NCBI GenBank assembly: GCA_038049695.1
Contig: CP142456.1
Location: 20,122,501 to 20,186,500, forward strand
From: Cinnamomum chago
Lineage: Eukaryota > Streptophyta > Magnoliopsida > Laurales > Lauraceae
Reading direction: 5' to 3'
DNA length: 64,000 bases
Shown here one piece after another: positions 47,560 to 59,318 of this stretch. Positions within the stretch are counted from its first letter, which is position 1; every line of letters begins with the position of its first letter. The notes beneath the pieces are model-generated. The model was not told the origin of the DNA. It made no database searches and worked only from the letters and a program-made list of their open reading frames with translations. The position numbers and the translations under genes were made by a program.

Positions 47560-50060
47560 TGTTGACACCAAAAAAGTCACCTCGCCTCCTAAACATTAAG
47601 AAGCCACATCCTACTACAAACAGGCAATGCCGCTTCAAGCATCAGATCTCGTCAGAATCACTTGAAAACAGATAGATCCTTCAAGACAGCCAAAAGAGGA
47701 GTTCACATGAAGTTTTCGGCCATTCCGACATCATTCGGCCTAACTTCACTCCTCCAGCAATCAAACAGCGCTCCTGGCGGCGGCGAAGTCAAAGATATCA
47801 AAACTTCGATCAGAGCCTACAGATGGTTTCAAAATACCCCCAAAAGGCTCCACGTCGAATTTCAGGTCATTCTGACAACGTTTGACCCAGCTTTGACGCT
47901 TCGAAAGAAAATCAAGTTCCTAGACGGCGAGAACCACCGGAACCATTACTCATCAAACGGAGCACATGGACGGCTTCAATATGCTTCAAAAGGGCTGCAC
48001 GTCAAATTTCTGGTCATTCTGGCAATGTTTAACCCGACTTTGATACTCCGAAAGAAAATCAAGGCTACCGGCGGTGGAGCACCCCGGGACCATAACATCC
48101 AAATCGGAGCTAATGGATCATCTCAAAATGACTCCAATAGGCTCCCTGTCAAATTTCAGGTCAATCGGACATCAGTTGACCACACATCAAAGCTCGACAC
48201 CTTCCTCGCAAGAAAATCAAGCCTAGCAGCGACGGGAACCCAAACGGGTTCGAAACTCAAATAAAAGCCCATGGTTGGTCCTATTTACTGCTCGGGAAGC
48301 TCCATGTCAAATTTCAGGTTATTCCGACATCGTTTGACCTAGTTTCAACTCTTGACAAAAATCGGTAACTCTGCACGGTAAAATCTTCGGCTTTTCCAAA
48401 AAATAGGAAACTTTGTGCCCGGTTTTGCACAACTTCTCGTTGGGTTTTCTCCAGGAGAACCAAGCCAAAAAATGAGGAAAACTGTCAAGAAAAATATAGG
48501 AGGAAAAGGAAGCAAAAAAGCCGAAAAACGGCTGACAAAACGACGACCAAAGGGGAAAATCCCCCCATGGTCGCCTCCAGGGTCGCCGGATTTTCGCCAC
48601 GGTGCCCTTTTTCCGATTCTTTTCGCATTTCAGGAGTTCCAGCCCCTGTGATTTCTTGAGAATCTGATTTTTTATGCTCGAATATGACTGATCTTCATCG
48701 ACATCTCGGATCCACCGTCAAAAGCATGAAATCGTCATCGATCGCTCCAAGATCGCCAACCGGCCGACCTTGAAAGTGCACTTTCTGTCCGACCGATCGA
48801 GAAATCGACAAGACAGATGTCACCGGCCCGCTGGTATCAACCAATGTCTGAAGTCGCATGATCATCCGACATCGATCAACATGAAGATCCATCGTCGATC
48901 ATCGCAAGAAGAATTCCAATAAACGCGGCACGGGCCGCGACTCTTCAACTCCTCGGCAACCACTTAATACTGTTAATGGACCCAACTAAATGCGGTCATT
49001 AACTCATTATTTTGGACGGCCCAATCAGAAGCAAGGAAATGGGAGTTACAAGTCCAAATCATCATGACATTAAAGTTATGAAACTCCTCTCATCATGGAG
49101 ATTAAAGGCAATTAAATGCCCATTATCTCCACCGGCTAATTAGAAGACAAGAAAAAGGAGTTACAAAACAAAGGATTTAAAACTTGTAACTCCTCCCATT
49201 ATGTGGTTTTAATGCATTAAAGCCCATAAAGTCACCTAAAGGCCACCAAATGCCTATAAAAGGAGGTGACTCCAAGAAGCCAAAAGACACACGGAGAATC
49301 CCGGAATTCCGAACTCAAGATCTAGAAGTCCTGCTACTCTGAAGAAACTCTGCTACAACAAACACCCAAAAGGTGATCAAATTCCCTTGAGGGGGGGGGT
49401 CATCTAAGAAAAAGCCCCATCTTCTTCTATTCAACATGGCCAAGACGCGGCTCTTCAGCCTGTCTCCTCGTTTTTCATTAGGTATAGGACTTTCCCTTGG
49501 TCCTTATCCTCTAAAAAACTGAAGTCCAAGCCAAGCCAAAGAATCAAAGCATCAAGCGTTCTCTTATGAAGGACGATGGCGAAGTCCATACATCACTTGC
49601 GACCGTCGATCTGAACTGGTCCCCACGATCTCCTGAGAAGTCAGTTTCCCTTTCTTCCTTTTCAATTGTACTTTATTTTTTTTAAGAGAAAAAAAATCGC
49701 AATTCTTGTCTTTCATTTTGATAAGATTTGTAAATCGCCTTTCACGGCAAAAAATCACCTTCCACGGCAAACAAAAATGAAATCGCCTCTAATGGCATTA
49801 AAAAATTGTCTCTTTTCTTAAATATATGTGCAATTTGGAAAGCTAGAAAAAGGATTGATTTCCTTTCTACTTGCGAAGGTGGATCTCCGGATCACCATTT
49901 CTAAATTCCAAGTAGAATAGAAAATCTGGCATACCCATACAAAAATATAAGATGCCCTTTTTTTTCTCCCCCTTTCCTCCCTCCATATCGATTTTTCCTC
50001 TCGGCAACCCCGGGGACGGATGGGAGAGGAGAGGAAAGAGAAAAAAAATCGGGTCCATCA
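47560..50060 (+). repeat. 3' LTR of Tat element, 2501 bp
   Basis: It starts TGTTGACACC and ends TCGGGTCCATCA. The left half consists of about five ~145-bp imperfect repeats (anchors 'tcaaatttcaggtcattccgac' at about 47715, 47863, 48002, 48149 and 48308). A TATAAAA box is at 49255-49261. Frames of 100-200 codons across the repeats are not genes. The right flank is cullin sequence. Confidence 0.92.
49255..49261 (+). promoter_or_regulatory. TATA box in 3' LTR
   Basis: TATAAAA within GCCTATAAAAGGAGG, the counterpart of the box at 28644. From this LTR it would read out into the cullin remnant and copia element. Confidence 0.65.
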
Positions 50061-50065
50061 CGGTT

Positions 50066-50140
50066 CCATTCGCTGGGTACTTGTAACATCAATGGAAACT
50101 TTGACGAAAATAATGGAGCTCATAGTGATGATATATCAGG
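50066..50140 (+). pseudogene. Cullin-1 pseudogene, downstream exon piece
   Basis: Directly right of the gypsy 3' LTR the sequence encodes LGTCNINGNFD in one frame and MELIVMIYQ in the next. These match the consecutive cullin-1 segment (SLGTCNINGxF, then xxIELIVxTYQ) with a one-base frameshift between them. This exon normally lies one exon downstream of the pair at 26886-27272, so the 22.7-kb element sits inside the cullin locus. What follows, to 50448, is unclear and no further cullin exon is recognised; the copia element interrupts at 50449. Confidence 0.75.
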
Positions 50141-50448
50141 TGACTCCTTCGAACCCATCTCTTTCCAATTTCAGAAATATGTTGACTTGGAACTTCAAAC
50201 TTAGTTGAGTAGACTTTTCATGTAACCCGAGTCTAAGTGGGGTGGCAAGTGGTCTGGGCCAGCCCAAGCGTAGCCCCAATATAGTCCGTTTTGAGTTGGA
50301 TTCAAGCATGATTAGAACTGTAGAAGGAATATGATTTTATGGTGAAAGTCACTTCTTTTCTAAGCATATTTTTAATTTGATTTGTTGGACACGTGTGCTG
50401 GATCAAGAATCATATTAATGCCAATTGGTAGGTGTAAGATAGTGGATG

Positions 50449-50832
50449 TGTTGGATTTGGCTCAAAAGGTCCATTGGGCCTTGATGAGTGGTTTACTTGG
50501 GGCCCAAGTCTATTGGGGCTAGTTCTTTATATATATATATATATATTCTCTAGGGTTATTCTTTGCAAGAACAAAAAGAAAGTAAGCAAGGGAAAACAAG
50601 AGAGCATTGTAAGGAGAGAGGCTGTGAGAGCAAGATTGAGATCAATTGGGGGAAAGAGTAGGCTAAGTGTTAGAGGAACATTCTTGTAACGAGCTGCCCA
50701 ATTTCCTGCACAGTGAAATCGAGCGGAACGTTCATTGCCCCGTGGACGTAGGCAATTGTCGAACCACGTAAATCTCGTGTTTGTGTGCTTGTGATTGATT
50801 GCGCGTTATTTTCCCTAATTAATTTCATAACA
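50449..50832 (+). repeat. Copia 5' LTR
   Basis: Starts TGTTGGATTTGGC and ends TTTCATAACA. It has a longer (TA)n run near 50527-50547 than the 3' LTR, which otherwise matches it closely. Confidence 0.93.
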
Positions 50833-51630
50833 ATTGATATCAGAGCGAGGCTAGGTTTTCCTAGGGCTTGGGCAATCCAACGCCACACGAGACGGGAGTT
50901 AATCTCGAGGAGTGCGCACATAATTTGTCATGACGCCGAGCTTTAGAAGAAGGCATGGTTTGTTTCTCTGATTCAAACAAAGTTCTTCGTTGGTTTCTGT
51001 GAGTCCAAAACTAAAGTCAAAAGAAATCTTGTCTTGTTTTGACAAGTGGAGGATTGAGATTAAAAAAAACAAAAATAAAATAAAAAAGGGGGATTGAAGT
51101 TTTGTTTTGGTTTTTTGGAAAGTCTCGGAAGGAGAAGGAAATCAACATAGGTTTTGAACCTAGCACATGACGCCGGAATCGCAGCGTCACTCAGGCCGAC
51201 CGACTTCATCGTCGTCCGTCGTTCTTCGCCAGTCGGAGATCACCGCTCCACGCTGCACGTTGTCGGAGATCGAAAAGAACAGGCAGTAAGGCTACCATTC
51301 CCAAACTTCTGGTTGCAGGGTTCTGGAACAAAACCCATTCGAAGAAGACAAGACCCAACTAGGTCAGTTTCTAGGCCAAATCCAGTTCGGGTCAGTTCTG
51401 ACCCATTCGCAGGAAGCCCAGCGCAGCAGAATCCAGCAGCACGGCGACACAGTAAAACAACAGTTTGACCAGAATCAACAGTCAGAATTCAGTAGCAGTT
51501 TTTGGGGCCATCCGAACTCCGATTCGTGCTCTGTTTCTTCCTACAGTCTCGCGTCAATGAGATCTATGAAGTTAATGGAGCAGATTGACCATTTGAAGTG
51601 CTGAAAAAGGTGCAGATCTCAGACGACACA

Positions 51631-52500
51631 ATGGCAACCGAGGCTACAGCAGCAAGTATCAAATTTGAAATTTAGAAATTTGATGGCAAAATTAATTTTG
51701 GCTTGTGGCAAAGGGGAATGAGAAATATCTTGATTCAACAAGGAATCAAAGTACCATTGCTAGGCGAGGAAAAAAAGCCTGAAAATATAGATGCTGATGA
51801 GTAGGCAGATATCAATGAAAGAGAATTGAGCTCTATTGAGCAGTATCTCTCTGACGAAGTAATGTTTAACGTCATGGAAGAGGAATTTGCAAAAGACCTA
51901 TGGGAAAAGCTTGAGAAGCTATACATGGGGAAGAATTTGACCAAAAGTTGCATCTGAAAAGCAGTTATATGGGTTGAAGATGGAGGAAGGATGTGATCTG
52001 ATGGAGCACATGAACACTTTCAACAGGATGATTAGTGACTTGTTAAGGCTCGATGTGAAATTCGATGATAAAGACAGGTCCCTGCTATTGTTGAATTCTC
52101 TCTCTCACCCATATGAGCATTTTGTGACTACCCTACTATATGGAAAGGAGACACTCAATTTTGAGGAGGTTACTCAAGATATCATCTCCAATGCTGCCAG
52201 AAAAAAGCCTAGCAAAGGTGATTCACATGCAGAGGGACTCCTAGTAAAGGAAGGCTCGCATAACCGTGGTAGGTCCAAGGACATGGGTAGTCAAGAGGAA
52301 ACAACTCCAGATCAAAGTCCAAAAGCAAGAAGGATTCAAAATGCTTTCATTGCAGGAAGAAAGGGCATTGGAAGAAAGACTGCTCGCATTACAAGGCGAG
52401 CAAAGGTGGGAAGAACAAAGCTGGGGACAAATCAGAAAGTAGTGACTCCACCAACGTTGCCTCAAAAAAGGAAGTGAAACTCCTATCGGTCTCGCAAGGT
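51631..52500 (+). pseudogene. Copia gag with zinc knuckle
   Basis: It opens at ATG 51631 (MATEATAASIKFEI, then a TAG). The capsid-like part includes NFGLWQRGMRNILIQQG, ERELSSIEQYLSDEVMF and LWEKLEKLYMGK, shifts frame near 51945, and continues as KQLYGLKMEEG to LLLLNSLSHPYEHF. Another shift restores the first frame for the CCHC knuckle CFHCRKKGHWKKDC (52342-52383). At least two frameshifts and two stops are present. Confidence 0.85.
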
Positions 52501-53997
52501 AACCATCTATCTAATGTATGGATTTTAGATTCCAGTTGTTCATATCATATGTGTCCTAATCGTGAATGGTTTAATACTTATGAGACATAGGATGTTGGTA
52601 GTGTTCTAATGGGTAATGATGCTGCATGTAAAACCATTGGAATGGGAACCATAAAAATGAGAATGGTAGATGGAGTTGTTAGAACCATGGGTGGTGTGAG
52701 ACATGCATGTTCCCGCACTCAAGAAGAATATAATATCCTTAGGCACACTAGAATCCAAAGGATGTTCATTCAGTGCAGAGGATATTTTAAAGTGAGCAAA
52801 TGTATTTTGGTATTAATGAAAGGTAACAGAGTGGGAAACAACCTTTACAAATTGATAGGAAACACAGTTGTAGGTGGAGTGACAGTCTCCACAAAATATA
52901 AAAACAACGATGATGAGTCTCAGTTACGGCATATGCGGTTAGGGCATATGAGTGAGAAGGGCATGTTAGAACTTCATAAAAGACAGATGTTGAAGGGTGC
53001 AAAAACATGGAAGCTAGATTTTTGCAAATTATGTGTTTATGGCAAGCAGACGAAAGTGTCATTTAAAATTGCAGGTAATAATTGTAGAAGTAAAGGAATT
53101 ATGGATTATATTCACTCAAATGTGTGGGGACCATCCCCAATTAAGTCAAAAGGTGGAGCTGAATACTTTATGACTTTTATTGACGACTTTTCAAGGAAAG
53201 TTTGGGTTTACTTCATAAAACACAAGTATGAGGTCTTCGACAAGTTCAAAGAGTAGAAGGCAGAAGTTGAAAATCAAACAGGAAGAAAAGTCAAGTATCT
53301 GAGATCAGCTAACAGAGGTGAAAACAAAAATCACAAGTTTCTACAATTTTGTAAGGATGAAGGCATCACAAGACACTTTACAATTCTAAAGACTCCTCAG
53401 CAAAATGGAGTTTCAGAAAGAATGAATAGGACTCTTTTGGAAAGAGCAAGGAGAATGAGACTTCATGCAGGGTTGACTAAAAGTTTTTGGGCAGAAGCGG
53501 TTAATCACACATGCTATGTGGTTAATCGGTCACCATCGGCAGCTTTGGACTGTAAAGTTGCAGAAGAAGTGTGGACAGGTAAAGAAGTTGATTATTCCAC
53601 ACTCAAGTTATTCGAATGTCCAGCATACGCACACATTCCTAGTGATGAGAGATCCAAGCTCGATTCCAAGTCACTCAAATGCATATTCCTCGGATTCGAG
53701 AAGGGTGTGAAAGGGTACAAGCTATGGGATCCAGTAAACATGAAAAAGATCATCAGCAGAGATGTAGTGCTTGATGAAGCCTTTATGTTGAATAGGGAAC
53801 AAGATGGTGAAGTTAAAGGGTATAGTGCTGAAAAGGCAGTTGTTGAAATAATTCCTCTTACAGACAATAAAGGCAAGAAACCCATGCAGAGTCGAACAGA
53901 GGCCAGTACATCTGGTGGAGAGGAAGAAGTTGAGGTTCAACAGGAACCCACAAGTCTAGCACATGGAAAAGCAAAGAGAAACATCAAGCCACCTTAA
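52501..53997 (+). pseudogene. Copia protease and integrase
   Basis: Protease starts at WILDSSCSYHMCPN (about 52520), where the usual DSG active site reads DSS. Integrase follows: LRHMRLGHMSEKG, CxxC at FCKLCVYGKQ, first Asp at DYIHSNVWGP, then a stop after FDKFKE. The second Asp region reads LRSANRGE in place of the usual RSDNGGE, so Asp is replaced by Ala. The Glu region QQNGVSERMNRT is intact. The GKEVDYSTLKLFECPAY and FLGFEKGVKGYKLWDP segments are standard copia. Confidence 0.88.
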
Positions 53998-53999
53998 AG

Positions 54000-55616
54000 G
54001 TTTGGATGGGATGAGGATGAAGTCCAGTTTGCTCTTATCACCAGTAGTGGTGATCCAGCCACACTCCAAGAAGCTATGAAAATCAGTGAAAGGGAAGGTT
54101 GGATGGGTGCTATGATGGATGAGATGGAATCTCTCGAAAGAACTCCGTCTGGGAGTTTGTTCCAAAACCCAAAGACAAGAAATCAGTTGGCTACAAATGG
54201 GTGTTTCGAAAAAAGAAAGTACTACATGAAAATGAGACACCAAGGTTCAAGGCACATCTAGTAGCAAAGGGGTGCTCACAGAAAGAAGGGGTTGACTATG
54301 ATGAGATCTTTTCCCCAGCTGTGAAGCACACATCTATCGGGGTATTGTTGGCATTAGTAGCACAATTCAATATGGAGCTTGAATAATTAGATGTAAGACA
54401 TCTTTCCTTTATGGTGACTTGGAGGAAACAATTTACATGGAGCAACCTGAAGGATTTAGAGAAGCCAAAAAAGAGGACTATGTCTGCAAATTAAAGAGAT
54501 CATTGTATGAGCTAAAACAATCACCAAGGCAATGGTACAAGCGGTTCGACTCCCACATGTTGCAGATTGGCTACTATCGATGTGAGTATGATCATTGTGT
54601 TTATTTCAAAGTGTATGATGATAATTCATTTATTATTTTGCTACTTTATGTAGATGATATGCTTATTGCATGTAAGAACATGTAAAAAATAGAATAACTG
54701 AAATCTCAGTTGAAAAAGGAGTTTGACATGAAAGACCTTGGGGCAGCCACAAAAATGTTGGGCATGGAAATAAGGAGGGACAGAAAGGCTGGAAAGTTGT
54801 GGTTATCACAGGAGAAATACATCTCAAAAGTACTTGAGAAGTTTAACATACAGAATGCCAAGCCCATGTGTACTCCACTTGCAGGTCACTTCAGTTTAAG
54901 TGCCAGTCAATGTCCAAGTACGGATGATGAAATTGAGGAAATGTCCAAGATACCGTATCTAATGCGCTGGGATGTTTGATGTATGCCATGTTTTGCACAA
55001 GACCAAATATTGCTCTAGCAGTCGGTGTGGTGAGTAAGTACATGGAGAATCCAGGGAAAGAGGATTGAAATGCAGTAAAGTGGTTTCTGAGATACTTGAA
55101 AGGCGCCAAAGACTTGGGAATATGTTTGAAAGAAAACACGGGTCAGAAAGTATAGTGGAGTATGTAGATTCTGATTTTGTAGGGGATCTGGACAAAAGAA
55201 GATCCACCACAGGCTATGTTCATACACTAGCAAGCGAACCGATAAGTTGGAGATCGGTGCTTCAGTCTACAACAACATTATCCACTACAGAGGTAGAATA
55301 CATGGCACTTACAGAAGCTTCTAAGAAAGCAATAAAGTTGAGAGGTTTGGTGAATGAAATCAGGATTAAGTAAGAATCAATCTTGATACACTGTGACAGT
55401 CAAAGCACCATATGTTTGGCAAAGAATCAGGTATATCATGCCATGACAAAGCACATTGTTGTTATGTATCACATGATTCGAGATTGGGTTGCTACAGGTG
55501 AGATCTCTGTTGAGAAGATTCATACAGATGAGAATGCAGCTGATATGCTCACCAAGCCAGTCACTACAGAGAAGTTCAGGCATTGCCTGGACTTGCTCAA
55601 TCTCTCCTCTTGTTAG
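54000..55616 (+). pseudogene. Copia reverse transcriptase and RNase H
   Basis: The RT start, around AMMDEMESLER, is split by frameshifts. AHLVAKGCSQKEGVDYDEIF, DLEETIYMEQPEGF, KLKRSLYELKQSPRQWYKRF and the catalytic LLLYVDDMLIACK (about 54631-54680) are readable. DLGAATKMLGMEI and KYISKVLEKFN follow. RNase H shows YVDSDFVGDLDKRRSTTGY, STTEVEYMALTEASKKAI and HCDSQSTICLAKN, ending near KFRHCLDLLNLSSC with TAG 55614-55616. Stops occur after NMELE, CKNM and EIRIK. The RNase H catalytic residues appear intact. Confidence 0.9.
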
Positions 55617-55746
55617 AGATTGAAGGTGTACCTCATCGTCGGTGAGGTGCAGATATGGTGGGAGGGCTTTCCCACACGGTACATGTGTTATAAACACAGC
55701 ACACCAATTCTTCAAAAGGTCAGGCATTTTTCGCCAAGGTGGAGAT

Positions 55747-56122
55747 TGTTGGATTTGGCTCAAAAGGTCCATTGGGCCTTGATGAGTGGTTTACTTGGGG
55801 CCCAAGTCTATTAGGGCTAGTTCTTTATATATACTCTCTAGGGTTATTCTTTGCAAGAAATAGAAAGAAAGCAAGCAAGGGAAAACAAGAGAGCATTGTA
55901 AGGGGAGAGGCTGTGAGAGCTAGATTGAGACCTATTGGGGGAAAGAGTAGGCTGAGTGTTAGAAGAACATCCTTGTAACGAGTTACCCAATTTTCTGTAT
56001 AGTGAAATCGAGCGGAACGCTCATAGCCCCATGGACGTTGGCAATTGCTGAACCACGTAAATCTCTTGTGTGTGTGCTTGTGAATGATTGCGTGTGATGT
56101 TCCCTAATTAATTTCATAATAG
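55747..56122 (+). repeat. Copia 3' LTR
   Basis: Starts TGTTGGATTTGGC, ends TTTCATAATA; the final CA of the 5' LTR has become TA. Confidence 0.93.
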
Positions 56123-56198
56123 GATGGGTAATGGTCATGATGAATGATGATACACCAAAAATGTCTTGTCTCTCTTCCTCCTTTAGTAATACATATGG

Positions 56199-56429
56199 TG
56201 CGTTTGGTCACAGTAACTTCTTAGCGATTGGTATAGCGATTGGCCAAATGCAAATACAAGACAACAACAAGCTACAGCGACAGCGACAGCTTCTAGAGCC
56301 TCAAATTGTTGATTTTCCATAATCTCAGTCCCCCCAACTTCAGTAACAGCAACAGCTTCTAAGCATCAGCAACAGCAACAACTTCTACATAACCTCTGTT
56401 GCTATCAGTAGTTGTTGTGACCAAACGCA
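56199..56429. mobile_element. Small MITE with 14-bp perfect inverted ends
   Basis: TGCGTTTGGTCACA at 56199-56212 is the exact reverse complement of 56416-56429. The interior has CAGCAACAGCAAC-type short repeats. Ends of this wording are common in plant hAT-type MITEs, but no clean target duplication is seen, so the superfamily is left open. Confidence 0.7.
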
Positions 56430-56890
56430 GTCATAATATCATGATGAATGAATGAATATTGGTGTGAATGTGATGATAGTGATATTGGTGATATTATGGT
56501 GTAGTTGAATGTAAGGGTGGAGCTATTGACAAGTTTTTCGAGCTTAGCATCGGAGCTAAGAGAGCATATTTCTTGGCTAGATCCACTGTGATGTTGGTCA
56601 ACAGCATGTGAGTCCATCTAATGTGGATAACTCGGGCTGCAACAACTCAGATGCTTGGGGTGCTAGAGTTATAATCATTTGCTTGACTTAATGGGGATGC
56701 AAGTCCACAATGGCGGGCACTATCCTATTCTTCAGTTGTACCTTAGGCAAGTCATGATGTGCTATCTATTTAAGTATTTAGATATGCAATACTCTGATTA
56801 TGAGCAAGATTTGTTAAGTATTGATCATGTACATGAAAAATGTTAATATACATGAAATTTATTTAACATGATTTTTTCTAAATTATTGCT
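56430..56890. other. Unassigned stretch
   Basis: No gene or named repeat is recognised between the MITE and the CACTA end; short frames lack motifs. Confidence 0.4.
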
Positions 56891-56894
56891 TTTA

Positions 56895-57239
56895 GCAGCA
56901 GCCTCATGACCGCCGATAAAAGCATTATATTTAAAAAAAAAACACTTCTTTTAGTGGCAACCCCATGATTGCCGCTACAAAAGCTACTTATTTTAGCGGC
57001 GGCCATTCTCGCTTTTATCGGCGGCCGCTGGCCCTTCGTCACCCCTGTAACCCGGAAGTTACGGCCGCTGCAAAAATACTCAACAACGGTAATCGCCGCC
57101 CGCCGCTAAAACCTTTACTGACTCGACCTATGCCGTCAACAAGAAGTGGCCACCATGACTGATGCTAAAGGTTATACCAGTGGCCAATTGCTGTTTTATC
57201 GGTGGCCACCAGCCCCTGTTATAAGCAGTTTTTCTTATA
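56895..57239. mobile_element. CACTA transposon end with subterminal repeats
   Basis: Multiple subterminal words TTTTAGCGGCGGCC, CCGCCGCTAAAA, TTTATCGGCGGCC and GCCGCTACAAAAG in both orientations precede a terminus CAGTTTTTCTTATA (57226-57239). On the opposite strand this reads TATAAGAAAAACTG, the inner part of a CACTA-type terminal repeat whose outer CAC is not preserved. The matching terminus is at position 1 of the window in unit A, so this end was inside the duplicated segment. Confidence 0.65.
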
Positions 57240-57605
57240 ATTCTATCAAGATTAGAGTTTTAAATCAAGAATATTCTAAAAGAATCAAGGTACAATTTGA
57301 ATTAAGGAAGGTTATCTAAGTGATATTTGTGATGAGTCGGCAAGAAGGAGGTAGAAACCAAGAAGGATTAGAAGATCAAGTCAAAGAAAGAAAGGAGATA
57401 ACAATCTGTCACTCAAGAAGAGCCAAGGATGTGGACGTCCAACCCTGGGGCCCACTACCCTTGGACGTCCACCTCATCCCCTCTCTATCTCCTCCTCAGC
57501 TCATTTCACACCTCATCCCCTCTTTCTCCTCCTCCACACTTTCTCCTTCTCTACGCAATTTTCTATGAGACTTGTTGCGCATAATTGTGTTCAAGATAAA
57601 GAAAG

Positions 57606-59318
57606 TGTTAGATTATATGGTCTCAATCCATCAGATGATATAATAAATTGATTTATTTATTTATCAATATAATCATTCTTTCCTTTCATGAGATGAATGG
57701 TGTTTTATTACTTACTTGCACATAACCAATACGAATGACATGATGGTTCATGAGATGAACCGGAGTCCACAAGTATATTAAATGTGACACATGTGTGTGG
57801 ATGAGATTCACATACGGGAGACATATGCCACAAACCCTATACTTAAATTGATTCACAAACAGTGATGAGATTGAGCATCTCATCTAATAAGGTTGCAACA
57901 CTCCAATCACTATGAGATAGTGTGATTTGCCTGGATCATCAGAATGTAAGATTCTGGATTATAGTGTTGGTACATTGGATGTATTGAAGGATCATGAGAA
58001 GCACCTTATGAAACACTGTCTTTACTCTAAGATCTGCTCTCATAATTCCCTAGCAATAGGCTCTCAATCCTAAGATATTAATGAACTCAATTTTCTGTCT
58101 ATTCATTTGCTTTGAGTCACTAATGAGTGAGGCCAACTGTAGGTCAACACCTCGGTGTCTTTGGTACGTGGTAGTAGGAATGTGGGAACATTCAATGGTC
58201 AAGATGGAATCTATCTACATTATCCCATTGTGTCAATTAATGAATTTATCATTAGTAAGTGCGCACCTATCTCAATTAAGAGTTAATTAGATGGTACTAA
58301 TGATTACTGTGATTAATTGGGTCTCAAGGATAATAAGATATGGATCTAATTTGGTGGACAGGTTCAATTGATCTATAGATATAGATGAAGGGGCCTACTT
58401 GTGGTCATAGGGAAGTTTAGGGTCTTCTTTGTAATTTATTCCTAAGACTGGAGTGCAATTGCATTTATATAGTGAAGTTATTTGTAATTAACTGTGGGCA
58501 TGGATTGAACATGAGATGTGGGGTCGCGGTGTCCCAGTTGGAGCCAGCTTTCTATGGAATCCCTAGTGGTCCTCATGCTAGCCCAATTATTAGATCATTG
58601 CTAATTCTACTTGAACTCAAAAGGAAAGGAATTAGAAAGTTACTATTTCTATTGGAAGTGAGGCTTCTAATAGTGGTAATGATAAGTTACTAATTGTTAT
58701 GGAAGTGAGACTTTTATAATTATTAGAAATGAGAAAGTTACTAATTCTTAATGGAAGTAAGACTTCTATTTTAATTAGTAAAGAAGAGTTGCTTAGAGCT
58801 ATAAATAGAGGAGAGGAGGGCTTGGACGTCCCATGCAAATTCCATACCTAGGGATTCACGCCCAGCCCCTATTTGTGCAAGTGTTGCACGTCCTCTCTCT
58901 TCTCTCTCTTCTAGTTCTCTTCCGGATTCCTTAGAGCTTCTAGTTGTTTTCTCTTGGAGATCCCACACATCTTCTTGAGAAAAGAGATTTGATACGGGTT
59001 ATAGCGTGGAAGATAATTAGGTATTGGAGTCCTAATTAGCTACTAAGAAAGAGTTTCTTCATCTAGCAAGTCTTCTTCTCCATTAGATCGCTACCGAGCT
59101 CCAAAGGTATAATCCACTTTCTTGTATGTCGTGGATTTATTTTGGTTGCATGGTGACGCTATTTACTATCTTAGAGATAGTGTTTACTGATCTTGATCAT
59201 GAGTTTGAGGTTCTTGGATCCTGGATTTGGTTTTGTTAGCCTTATGGATACTTGATCCCTGCGTCAAGTGGGTAAGAATTTTTTGAAACCTATCCACGAG
59301 GCCCGCCTACTTCCAACA
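57606..59318 (+). mobile_element. Solo LTR specific to unit B, 1.7 kb
   Basis: It starts TGTTAGATTATATGG and ends CTTCCAACA, flanked by perfect 5-bp target duplications GAAAG (57601-57605 and 59319-59323). Unit A has the empty site at about 340 ('aagataaagaaagaagatc'). A TATAAATA box at 58800-58807 supports plus orientation. Upstream of it three ~50-bp repeats (anchors AAGTTACTAxTT at about 58636, 58683 and 58736) lie in tandem. No coding region; it is probably a Ty1/copia LTR but the family is not certain. Confidence 0.88.
58800..58807 (+). promoter_or_regulatory. TATA box of the unit B solo LTR
   Basis: TATAAATA in AGAGCTATAAATAGAGGAG, the likely core promoter of the LTR. Confidence 0.6.

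Larger units (their letters stand above)
27362..50060 (+). mobile_element. Tat-lineage Ty3/gypsy retrotransposon, 22.7 kb, decayed
   Basis: Direct repeats 27362-29452 and 47560-50060 are its LTRs; the left one lacks its first ~330 bases. In order the interior holds a candidate primer site, repeat-rich leader, an extra ORF, gag, protease, RT, RNase H, a second archaeal-type RNase H, integrase, tandem-repeat arrays, an antisense spliced gene, more arrays and a purine tract. RT before integrase defines Ty3/gypsy. The second RNase H and the extra upstream ORF are hallmarks of the Tat lineage (Ogre/Retand group). Many in-frame stops and several frameshifts make it non-autonomous. The right flank begins CGGTT; the left target duplication was lost with the 5' LTR end. 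Confidence 0.92.
50449..56122 (+). mobile_element. Complete Ty1/copia retrotransposon, 5.7 kb, decayed
   Basis: The element has two similar LTRs (50449-50832 and 55747-56122), perfect 5-bp target duplications GGATG (50444-50448 and 56123-56127), a primer site matching initiator Met tRNA with one change (TGATATCAGAGC, 50835-50846), and a purine tract AAGGTGGAGAT (55736-55746). Integrase precedes RT, which defines copia. The clade looks Tork-like from the RT and RNase H wording, but that is a guess. Several stops, frameshifts and lost catalytic residues make it inactive. It inserted next to the cullin remnant. Confidence 0.95.

Noticed and set aside
47662..48264. 200-residue plus-strand protein
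   Set aside because: It spans the ~145-bp repeats of the LTR U3 region, and the matching region in the 5' LTR is differently framed.
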